Assembly (NCBI GenBank): GCA_022925895.1
Contig: JAKSYS010000028.1
Span: 124,001-188,000 of the forward strand
DNA from: Fragilaria crotonensis
Lineage: Eukaryota > Bacillariophyta > Fragilariophyceae > Fragilariales > Fragilariaceae
Reading direction: 5' to 3'
Length of the DNA: 64,000 nt
Part shown: one piece after another, positions 56,223 to 64,000 of the stretch
Position numbering within the stretch: the first letter of the stretch is position 1
How the letters are laid out: the number at the start of each line of letters is the position of its first letter
The notes under the pieces: model-generated
What the model was told of the DNA's origin: nothing
Databases searched by the model: none
Seen by the model: only the letters and a program-made list of their open reading frames with translations
Position numbers and translations under genes: made by a program

Positions 56223-56700
56223 TTATGTCTGTTGCCACTTTGTCACATACTCCTCCTCTTCTTTGACAATGTCCTTGCCCGATATACCCTCTGCAATATC
56301 TTCATCGTCAAACCACACCTGATATGTCATGGGTGGGAAAACACCGTTTGGTGACGAGAACTTCTGCTTTTCGACGGAAGAAGCAAAGCGTTGCGTAACA
56401 TGATATCCTGGTAATGATACCCCAGTCATACATACTGTTTCCAGGAAATTGGGCATAGACTCAGTGACCTACAAAGGCATTGCAACAAGTGACTGTTGTG
56501 GGGCGGACCACTCCTTACATCAACGGTAGTGTTTCCTGTGTCAAGCTTTGCCTTGGAATTCGTAGGGGCAGCAAATAAGTTGTGTTCTGGTGGAATGCCA
56601 AGAAGAGCAGGAGTTGCTGTCCCTTTCAACGGACGGGAAGCAGCTTTTGGTTTACGGTCTTTGGCACTGGAGCCCCCGCGAACCTACGTCATTGTTATGG
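56223..56700 (-). CDS. Tudor-like exon, possibly N-terminal part of the CXXC-SET paralogue
   Basis: A 77-residue frame (56223-56456) reads GYHVTQRFASSVEKQKFSSP...YQVWFDDEDIAEGISG, a Tudor/Agenet-like pattern (G..V...F......G.V......Y.V.FDDED) common in stramenopile chromatin proteins. Upstream 56426-56690 reads a basic Lys/Ser-rich stretch (SSAKDRKPKAASRPLKGTA) in a different frame. A possible acceptor (AATGACGTAG) is at ~56690. It may be the missing N terminus of the decayed paralogue or an independent gene remnant; the intact paralogue lacks an obvious counterpart. Confidence 0.4.
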
Positions 56701-57343
56701 AGAAATTAGGCACAGCTTTTGGATAGAAACCATGACCTTGCGAGTGGAAGCATTCGTAGGAGGCAGCGTCGTCGTCGCTGCCGCCGCTGATGTAGTAGTT
56801 CATGATATGCATGCATTCAAAGTCTTGCAATCCCTGGATTTCCAAATGGCATGATGTTTTGGGGTATGCGATTCAAAAATTGTCTTTCCCATCAATGGTC
56901 CATGTCTTGTTTTGGGACAAAGGGGGTAAATTGTATCCATACACTGCAGGACAAAATACTAGTACTCCGTACGGCATACAGTACTCGAGTCCGTAAACAC
57001 TGAAGCACTACACCTACTTGCACTGGCCGTACATGACATGTGACAGCACAGAAACATGACACATGACGCATATGACATCATTTGTCCAAGAATTCATGAC
57101 CATCCATATTTCCTGACCGAGGGCGAAAATCACATTTTCACACCGAACTGCTCAGTACTTCGCTGAGATCACGATTATAACTGTGTCGAACAATAGCGCT
57201 GAGACTATCAACAAAGTACAGCCGACGGGCAAAAACATCAACTGGTGTAACGAATCCAACGTTATTCAACTGCATTGCATTTGTCAAACTATACAGAAAG
57301 TACAATTGTAGTTGTCTACCGGTAGTTGTTTACCATCAGGATA
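56701..57343. other. Intergenic, no gene seen
   Basis: Contains GTAC-rich words near 56960-57000 and the 5' region of the zinc-finger gene. No domain recognised. Confidence 0.45.
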
Positions 57344-58357
57344 ATGGCACGATCTGCGGAAGCTATTCAAGCGCGAGCACAAAAGCGAAATCGATCCGTG
57401 GCCGAACAACGACGTGCCGATTCATTGCAACAACAGCAACAGCAACAACAGTCAAAAATAATGATGCACGGCAAGAGACAAACTCATGATACAACGACCA
57501 TGTTGCAACCACCTACGACGGCGAAGACGAACGATGACGTGACGAACAAAGTATTGTCGCCCATCATGACGATCAATCGTCATCATGATCATGTTTCGGA
57601 TGATGATCATAATGCCGCTGATGCGAACAACACGTCCGCATCCAGCGCATTGGAACCAGGTGCTTGGACCTGTCCCAAGTGTCATAATTTCAATTATGCA
57701 AGTCGTCGGACTTGTCACTCAAAAACATGTGATGAAACGAGACCGGCGGCAGCTACCGCAGCATATTACAACAGTAGCAACAACGGCAGTGCGACATTGT
57801 TTCATCAACGAAGACAACCATCGTTTGGCAAACCACGACACGATCCTGCCACCAGCAAGGTTGTTCCTTGGACAGCCCCTCCCGCTACGAAGGAACAATT
57901 GGAGAAGAATCGAGAATTGCGTCAACGTTATCTCGATGCTACTGCTGCTAATGACAAAACGACGTTAGCTCAAGATGCGCCAACCAACACAAACACAACA
58001 ATGACGTTAGAGGAGATCGAGCGCGCACGAATTTTGGTGGCGCGGGATGAACGCAAAGAACTACGACGACAAGAAAAACGAGACCGCCGTCAACGGTGGC
58101 GTGATGGGACTGTAAAATCCGAGCCTGCATTGTCAACTGCTAACGCTACTGCTCTTCCTGCCGCCAAGGACAAGAATCGTGCTCAGAAATTGGCGGAAGA
58201 ACTCCGCAGAGAACGACGACGGCTGCGAAAACTGTACTTGTCCACAAAGGGAGTTGGGATGACGGAGGACGAGATTCAACACGCCAAAGTTTTGGTGGCG
58301 CGACACGAGAAGAAGCAAAGAGGCAAGACAAGGCAAGCTCCAAGGAGTGACGACTAG
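57344..58357 (+). CDS. RanBP2-type zinc-finger protein, basic and coiled-coil
   Basis: ATG 57344 gives 337 residues. The N-terminal 20 residues are basic (ARAQKRNRSVAEQRR), followed by poly-Gln. A RanBP2-like finger occupies residues ~105-130: GAWTCPKCHNFNYASRRTCHSKTC, with the W-x-C-x2-C and the asparagine/arginine of the class that binds single-stranded RNA (ZRANB2, TEX13) or ubiquitin (NZF). The C-terminal half has two related helical segments, each with a motif like M-T-x-(E/D)-E-I-x-x-A-(R/K)-(I/V)-L-V-A-R-x-E-(R/K)-K (residues ~220-250 and ~300-330), separated by Arg/Lys-rich stretches. This internal repeat plus the finger suggests RNA binding, possibly in splicing or ribosome biogenesis; this is inference. 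No transmembrane segment. Confidence 0.8.
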   Translation: MARSAEAIQARAQKRNRSVAEQRRADSLQQQQQQQQSKIMMHGKRQTHDTTTMLQPPTTAKTNDDVTNKVLSPIMTINRHHDHVSDDDHNAADANNTSASSALEPGAWTCPKCHNFNYASRRTCHSKTCDETRPAAATAAYYNSSNNGSATLFHQRRQPSFGKPRHDPATSKVVPWTAPPATKEQLEKNRELRQRYLDATAANDKTTLAQDAPTNTNTTMTLEEIERARILVARDERKELRRQEKRDRRQRWRDGTVKSEPALSTANATALPAAKDKNRAQKLAEELRRERRRLRKLYLSTKGVGMTEDEIQHAKVLVARHEKKQRGKTRQAPRSDD

Positions 58358-58499
58358 ACACATTATTGTCACAGAGAAGACAGCGACCACAAATAATGAG
58401 TCAAACTGACCAGCTAATTGAGTTGACACTTGCGAGAACAGCCCAAGGTGCGCAGCGACATGTAGCGGAAGTTACAAGGCTTGGGCAACAGGTAAAGTT

Positions 58500-59030
58500 T
58501 CAAACTTTGGATTCTTGAGTCGCTGCAGGACTTCCGGATTCAACAGGTTCTTCAAGGTCTTCTGGGATAGATCGACTTGCCGCTTTCTTGTTCCGACCCT
58601 TCTTTTTCTTTCCTTTTTCATCCACTTTTTCCGGAGGCGGCGGCATGGGTTCCATTCCATAATGCTTTCGCACTATATTAACATTCTTCACATTCGCTTT
58701 CCAGTATATATCAAAAATATCTCCTGCTAGCGGGATTGCTCCGATGCAAAAATCAATTCCACAATTGATGAGCATAATGCATCCGGACCGGCGAAAGACT
58801 CTCTTGTCAAAGGCAAACCACGCCCGAATAACGATCCAGATCGACACACCCATTGTGGCAAAATCACCGACACCGGGAATAAGACCAATGATCGAGTCGG
58901 CACCAAAGGTTTTTCCGCACACGGTAATCCAGGATGTGTCCATAAAGTTAGCGAGCGACTCCATTTCTTGGAGAATTTTTATTTGATCCTCGTTCAATAC
59001 AGGAGGCTCTCGTTTTCCACAACAAAGCAT
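58500..59030 (-). CDS. DUF4112 membrane protein
   Basis: Single open frame of 176 residues from ATG 59030. The DUF4112 core covers ~25-130: FGADSIIGLIPGVGDFATMGVSIWIVIRAW, then MLINCGIDFCIGAIPLAGDIFDIYWKAN.RN. The paired GxIPxxGD loops after hydrophobic helices define the family. The N terminus MLCCGKREPP has two cysteines next to a basic residue, a likely palmitoylation site. The C terminus is a Lys-rich tail (KGKKKKGRNKKA) then acidic. DUF4112 proteins have no established activity; they are found in bacteria, fungi and algae. Stop is about 140 bp from the 3' end of the convergent zinc-finger gene. Confidence 0.9.
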   Translation of the reverse strand: MLCCGKREPPVLNEDQIKILQEMESLANFMDTSWITVCGKTFGADSIIGLIPGVGDFATMGVSIWIVIRAWFAFDKRVFRRSGCIMLINCGIDFCIGAIPLAGDIFDIYWKANVKNVNIVRKHYGMEPMPPPPEKVDEKGKKKKGRNKKAASRSIPEDLEEPVESGSPAATQESKV

Positions 59031-59852
59031 GATTGCGGTGGGGTGGTAAGTGATTTCAAGAGCGGAGGGTCAGGAGTGGTGAGGACTTGATGGTCGTTGT
59101 GACTCGTGTGTTTTCTCAAACTGTCGTTGTTGTCGTTCGATCAGAGCTAAGATATATGGTAACAAAACACTGGTACGAAAACAGCATATCATCATCAAAT
59201 CCATGTTTTACTTACTGGCGTACTACTAGTACCAGGATTCGTGATAGCACATGCATGTATCGGAAAATGTGAGGATGCATCCGGCAGTTTATTCGTAGTT
59301 AGGCGTGTCACATTCATACACATTCTTTGGAATTGCGCTGTATACGTGTATTCCCAATCTATACATGGTAGTGCCCCAACGGTTGGCTTTCGATTTGTTT
59401 TGAATATCATTTAAGCTAAATTAATACCCAAGTTCGGCTTCGGCGGTCAGCGCCTACAACCGCATCATCACCGTGGGACTGGTTTCATCTTTCATCCATT
59501 GATCCGTCCCCTATCATCATTGCTCCTCACTTGGGGGGAATGGCGAAATGACATCACCGTGGGACTGGTTTCATCTTTCATCCATTGATCCGTCCCCTAT
59601 CATCATTGCTCCTCACTTGGGGGGAATGGCGAAATGACTGCAATGTGGGCAGACAAGCCGTTGCTCCTGTACACACTAGACGTGTCACTTGGGTAGCAAG
59701 GATATGGTGCAAAGTACTGCATTGTTCATAACAGCAGATGTGACGACTCATAACACAAATAATCACAACGGAGTTAATGCTACTACATCAACAACTAGTC
59801 GCCCGTGCTATCACACGAAAGGCCGCGAGACCGGCACAAAAGGATGTGTACA
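59031..59852. other. Intergenic, no gene seen
   Basis: Between the DUF4112 gene start and the ubiquilin stop. It contains a perfect 86-bp tandem duplication (listed separately); no domain-bearing frame. Confidence 0.5.
59467..59638. repeat. Perfect 86-bp tandem duplication
   Basis: 59467-59552 and 59553-59638 appear identical (ATCACCGTGGGACTGG ... GGCGAAATGAC). Identity suggests a very recent duplication or an assembly effect. Confidence 0.93.
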
Positions 59853-61613
59853 TCAATCATTCTTCTTTTCCATCTTGTCCTTTGGATCCGCATTTTTATT
59901 CTCGTCCACTGCTGCCGCATTCTCCTCCTCCGGCAGCGGTGGCGACTCTTCAGCTTCGGGGGCTGTACTTGGCGGTGCTGTTGATGATGCCGACGACGAT
60001 GCCTGAGGCGGTTCCATCCCGGGCACGTGATCTGGGACTTCACCCATCAATAACATATCCACTGCTCGATTCAAATTACCATGAGATGTCAGCAGGGCTC
60101 GTAAAGAAGCTTGTTCGTCGTCAAAGCCCATGTCTCGAAGCGATTGCAATTGCACTCGAAAGCGATCGGCAGGGTGCTGCTGTTGTTGTTGCGTATGCTG
60201 CTGCCCGACACCCAGGTTGGTGGCTTGCATTTGATTCAATAACGTGGAGAAGTCCAACCCACCTGCAGTTGGCGGCATACTTCCAGCCGATGTTGGCGGT
60301 GGCATGCCAAACGCATCCATCATTCCAGGTGGTGGTGGCATCATCATCCCTCCACCCACACCACCCATGGCCTGCTGCAACTGCATCATGGCTCTCAAAT
60401 TATCGGGCTGCATCATCGATCGCAATACCTGCGGGTCTTGCAACATCCTTGCCGCTTGTGGATTGTGTTCCATCATCTGCTGCATCATTGGATTGGACGC
60501 CATGATACTTTGCATCATTGCAGGATTTGCTAGAAAGGATTCCATCATTTGCGCCATAGCGGGGTTTTCCAACATTTGCAACGTCTGTTCCATTTGTTGT
60601 TGTGACGGTTGGGCGGCAGCCGCCCAGGGATTACTGGCATCTGGTGTCGATAATGCTGTGGAGGATGATGATGGAGGCGGGAATCCCCAAGGATTGTTCA
60701 TCATCGTGTTAGGCATGCTTGGCGGCGTCGTACGGGTTGCCGAGTTGGAGGTGTTGGGGTTGGTCCTGGACGTCGAAGTCGACGATCCCCACGGATTAGG
60801 CATGGCGGTGCCAGTAGCACCGGCCAAGGAATTAGTACTACCATCGCCTGACGATTGAGTCGTATTTGAACCACCTGGTGCCATGGCCTCCATCATGGGT
60901 TCTTGCACATCGCGATACATGTTGCTGAGAGCGCTAAATCCTCCAGGCATGTTCTCCAGTTGGGACATGGCCAAATCTTGCGATCTCATCATGTGTTGCA
61001 TTGCTTGTGGATTCCGCATCATTTCCAACGACTGGCGCAACAGCTGCGGATTGTTGAAAACTTCGCGAAGCTGTGGGTTCGAATCCATGAGTTGCTGCAT
61101 TTGAGGGTTCATTTCCATCATGGTCCTCATGAGATCAGGATTGTCAAAGAGCGATTGCATCAAAGGCGAATTCATCATTTGGGACATTTGCTCCGGATTC
61201 ATATCTTGTGGGTTCATCATCCCTGGCATCATTCCCGGAGGCATATTTGCGGGTGCAAACGGGTTCAGGTTCGTATTCGAACCAGCAGGAACGTGTACGG
61301 TCCTGTTGACAGTTGGTCGCTGCTGTGCAGGTGGAGGAGACGCCGCAACAGTTGCTGCGGGGGAAGGTGGTACAGGAGCACGACTCTTGACAAGATGAAG
61401 CGTGGATTCGTGAACAATGGCATAATCACTCAACGAGCGATCGTCATCCAGAATCCTTCCCTTATAAATCAATCTTTGCAGCGGGATTGGACCATGTTCG
61501 TGCTCTTGCAACAATGCTTTGACTTGTCGAACAGTCGTATCAGACAAGGACGTGTCCAATTCCAAGGGGAACTTGGTTCCGTTGGAAAGGCGAATGAACA
61601 CGCGAACGGCCAT
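59853..61613 (-). CDS. DSK2: Ubiquilin / Dsk2 (UBL-STI1-UBA shuttle)
   Basis: Uninterrupted frame of 586 residues from ATG 61613. Residues 3-76 form a ubiquitin-like domain with PLQRLIYKGRILDDDRSL, the canonical Ile44-patch region. Two methionine-rich STI1 regions follow (~140-240 and ~335-415, with repeated NP.(M/L)..(M/L)..NP units), separated by a Pro/Asn/Ser-rich linker carrying three NPW motifs. The UBA domain is at ~485-527 (QLQSLRDMGFDDEQASLRALL...NLNRAVDMLL), followed by an acidic Glu/Ala/Pro tail longer than usual. Ubiquilins bring ubiquitinated and ER-derived proteins to the proteasome and chaperone membrane proteins in the cytosol. All domains and spacing are normal, and the intact 1.76-kb frame contrasts with the broken genes elsewhere in the window. 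Confidence 0.96.
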   Translation of the reverse strand: MAVRVFIRLSNGTKFPLELDTSLSDTTVRQVKALLQEHEHGPIPLQRLIYKGRILDDDRSLSDYAIVHESTLHLVKSRAPVPPSPAATVAASPPPAQQRPTVNRTVHVPAGSNTNLNPFAPANMPPGMMPGMMNPQDMNPEQMSQMMNSPLMQSLFDNPDLMRTMMEMNPQMQQLMDSNPQLREVFNNPQLLRQSLEMMRNPQAMQHMMRSQDLAMSQLENMPGGFSALSNMYRDVQEPMMEAMAPGGSNTTQSSGDGSTNSLAGATGTAMPNPWGSSTSTSRTNPNTSNSATRTTPPSMPNTMMNNPWGFPPPSSSSTALSTPDASNPWAAAAQPSQQQMEQTLQMLENPAMAQMMESFLANPAMMQSIMASNPMMQQMMEHNPQAARMLQDPQVLRSMMQPDNLRAMMQLQQAMGGVGGGMMMPPPPGMMDAFGMPPPTSAGSMPPTAGGLDFSTLLNQMQATNLGVGQQHTQQQQQHPADRFRVQLQSLRDMGFDDEQASLRALLTSHGNLNRAVDMLLMGEVPDHVPGMEPPQASSSASSTAPPSTAPEAEESPPLPEEENAAAVDENKNADPKDKMEKKND

Positions 61614-62296
61614 GCTCTATTGCGTTGCGATGAATGACTGGTATGATAAGCGGTCGTCAGTCCAAATCGAAATAAGAAAACTTAACTACATGTACCAATC
61701 GACAAGCAGGAACGGAACAGATCGCCAACGAAGGATTTCGAACCCCGGTTTCCATTCCAAAGCTCGCGACCGTGGAACAATCCTCGTGAAACCCACATCC
61801 GACGTGGCGGTACATCAGTATAGCGTACACCAGGTACTCCAGTACGGGAATATACTGGCCTTTTCATTCGACATATCATACGCCGTATATCATACACTGA
61901 TGTCGTGGTCGCCGTGGAACGCTCCCCAGATGGTCTCCCCTCTCTCCGCTACAAGTACTTCCCCTGTGACCTGTGACTGTGGTACTCGTATTGGTACGAG
62001 GTACTGTACGGAGTACTCCGAGTATCATACACTCTTTCCATTGCGCGCATAACTCTGGCTACTAGCTACTAGCTAGCTAGTACCACTACCGGTAGAGCGA
62101 CTCTACGATGATATCAAGATGGATCGTACTCATGTCGTACCTGAAGAACCTAACTTGTCACACCAACGTCGACACATGTACCGAATTGCACAAAACAGAT
62201 AAGAAGTTACGGTTCCAGCATCGATACCATGTACTACTTTGAATGGAGACCGCATGAAGTCGGTACAGGCATTAACATAAAATATCAGTAATACTC
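61614..62296. other. Intergenic, no gene seen
   Basis: Promoter side of ubiquilin and 3' side of the sterol methyltransferase. GTAC/ACCGGT palindromes cluster at 61980-62110. Confidence 0.5.
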
Positions 62297-63659
62297 TTAC
62301 TGAGCTGGCTTCAGAACATCCTTCTTGTTGAGAGGCACACGTCCCACCATCAAGTACATGGGAGTAAAAATCTTGGCATCCCCGCCTTCACCAAGTCCAT
62401 ATCCTCCCGTTTGTAACATCTGCTGTGTCTTGTACGTGCCCGAAGGCGCCAAATAGAGGAATTCCAACATGCGCACCGACATGTTCGTCAAGCGGAATCC
62501 CAACCAATTGAACTGGAAACGCTGGGTGAATGGATTCCACGAAGGGAGAAGCGGCAAATGCCAAACTTTGCCACGCTTGCCAATGTTATCTTCCACACAA
62601 TCACGCTCTTCCAACATCTCGAAACCAGCGTCAATCATGGCTTGCAAACACACGGAAGTGTGGCATATAGAAGGCAGACCGTCGCCTTCTTCAATCTTCT
62701 TTTTGGCCCTTTCATGTGCCGGATCACCGGGGATATACTTATCCGTCATGCACCATTCGTAACAAGCAAAGATCGCACCAGGCTTCAACACACGATACAC
62801 TTCACTGTACACACCGACACGATCCGGCGCATGGCACGTGGCTTCAATCGCGTACGCCCCATCAAAGGTTCCGTGTTCAAAGGGCATTTGCATGAAATCT
62901 CCCTGCACGGACCTACAATGTCCTCGCACAACGTCATCTTCGTCACAAAGTTCATTCCCGCGATCGACTTGGTATTGATTGAGGGTGAGGCCCGTCACGT
63001 CGGCAAGGGTGAAGCGGCAAATGTTGCGCATTGGACCGCCAATGCCGCAGCCAACGTCGAGGATTTTGTTGGTATACGCGCTGCCAACGAGGCCAAGCTT
63101 GCTGGCGAGGTAGTACTCATGGCGGCGGATGGATTCGCTGAAGGATTCAAAGGCATAGCGGTAGGCAAAGTGGAAGGAGGAACCCCAACCCCATTCGTAA
63201 AACAGAGTGGCAAGATCGTAGTAACTGTCGACGAGAGTCTTGTATTCTGCATTTCGAGTTTCTTCGTCATTTTCTTGATGAAGTTCGAGGTAGCGATCAA
63301 TGCCAGAGTTGACATCAGAAGAGGACTTGAGTTTTCGCTCCTAAATGAGCGGATATTTATCATGCGTTGTTCAGAATACATGTTGAGAAGTGTGAACCAC
63401 AGGAAAAGGAGGTTGATAAGGATTCGTGAGTGCAATGTGTACAGTCTACTGTTGTACAGGCGCCTTATGCCATCGTCATTGGTCCGACGAACTCAAACGA
63501 TTGGATCTACATTGTACGTACATGTCGATTCAACTGTTTTAACAGCGTCATGCAGCGTCCAACAGGATCCATGGGTGTGACAAGTTGGAGGATGGCCAAG
63601 GTGGCAGTCGCCCCGAGGGCAAGTTCCTTGGCGCCCAACGAGATTCGCAACGTCGACAT
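62297..63659 (-). CDS. SMT1: Sterol 24-C-methyltransferase (SMT/ERG6), two exons
   Basis: Exon 1 is 63522-63659 (46 codons from ATG 63659) and exon 2 is 62297-63340; the 181-bp intron has donor GTACGT and acceptor CATTTAG, joined in phase 0, giving 393 residues. Exon 1 encodes a hydrophobic N-terminal helix (LALGATATLAILQLVTP) that would anchor the enzyme to the ER. SMT motifs: region I YEWGWGSSFHFA (residues 94-105, sterol-binding), SAM motif ILDVGCGIGG (139-148), region II GAYAIEATCHAP, region III YEWCMTDKY and the C-terminal sterol-MT domain to the stop. The enzyme adds the C-24 methyl group to sterol side chains using SAM; diatoms make 24-methyl sterols. A shorter start at ATG 63031 would remove the sterol- and SAM-binding motifs and is rejected. 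Confidence 0.95.
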
Positions 63660-64000
63660 GGCGCAATTGTGTATCCAGTTCGTCTTGGCGCTTGATATGC
63701 AATATGCACTCGAAATTCGTGCAGTCCCTGCATGCATGGACTACTCGCAAAGCGCGTAGAATATGACAAACCTTCCCAGTCATATGCATACTACAAGTAA
63801 ATCTGTAAACACATGTATGAAAGTGCGAGCACCGAAGTCGACGTGATAAACCAGTACTCCGGTACCTCGTACTGTACAGGTCGACCCAGCAGTACTCCGA
63901 GTAGTGGTCGTGTACTGGCAACTGGCATATTATGAAACGTGCGACGTGCGTGACTGCTAATTTGCAGTTTGTATGATATTCATATTCGGTTATTCTGAGT
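63660..64000. other. Upstream region of the sterol methyltransferase gene
   Basis: 341 bp to the window edge. No gene seen. It holds several GTAC palindromes (63850-63900). Confidence 0.5.

Noticed and set aside
59777-61637. Long plus-strand open frames opposite ubiquilin (up to 244 residues)
   Set aside because: They are antisense shadows of the methionine- and proline-rich ubiquilin gene; no domain is present.
61725-61800. Possible tRNA on the minus strand (GGTTCGAAATCC resembles a B box)
   Set aside because: The T-arm stem does not pair and no A box or acceptor stem can be built at the right distance.

Overview
The window looks like nuclear DNA of a diatom (stramenopile). Genes are short and densely spaced, with few introns; the introns are about 60-250 bp and use GT-AG. 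The gene content is diatom-like: a helicase-associated-domain tail, a PknK-type AAA ATPase, a Golgi-type sulfotransferase, a multi-domain protein for the thylakoid lumen with a layered presequence, a sterol C-24 methyltransferase and a Crypton of stramenopile type. The assignment rests on protein resemblance and gene style, not on a database search.

Layout. 1-12 kb: tail of a helicase-associated-domain gene, a LITAF-domain gene (-), a frame-broken AAA ATPase (+), a UBE2G-type ubiquitin-conjugating enzyme (-, two exons), a SET-domain protein (-) with an array of palindromic 16-mers just upstream, and a TRM7-type tRNA 2'-O-methyltransferase (+). 11.7-25.4 kb: a 649-bp hAT-type MITE followed by three head-to-tail copies of a 4.2-kb Crypton (tyrosine-recombinase transposon), joined through a single TATGTA hexamer; the third copy carries a second hAT-type MITE. 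26.4-36.8 kb: a putative thylakoid-lumen protein (+), a CRAL-TRIO protein (-), a large unknown protein (-), a sulfotransferase (+) and a CXXC/MBD-like/Tudor-like/SET gene (-). 39.0-50.9 kb: a piggyBac-type element split by a 9.05-kb LINE with a perfect 16-bp target duplication. 51-57 kb: a 35-bp minisatellite, a retroelement scrap, and a decayed paralogue of the CXXC-SET gene. 57.3-64 kb: a RanBP2-type zinc-finger protein (+), a DUF4112 membrane protein (-), ubiquilin (-) and a sterol methyltransferase (-, two exons).

Themes. Two ubiquitin-pathway genes that elsewhere act in ER-associated degradation (UBE2G, ubiquilin) are present but far apart. Chromatin genes stand out: two CXXC-MBD-SET paralogues flank the piggyBac/LINE block, and each has two CXXC-MBD modules with an intron at exactly the same place in each module. 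Many otherwise good genes have frame breaks explained by loss of one base from a short homopolymer, which suggests either consensus errors or a decaying haplotype; gene models crossing those points are approximate.

The most notable structures are the Crypton tandem array with single-copy junctions, the nested LINE-in-piggyBac insertion, two hAT MITEs with perfect 8-bp duplications, and the duplicated CXXC-MBD modules.
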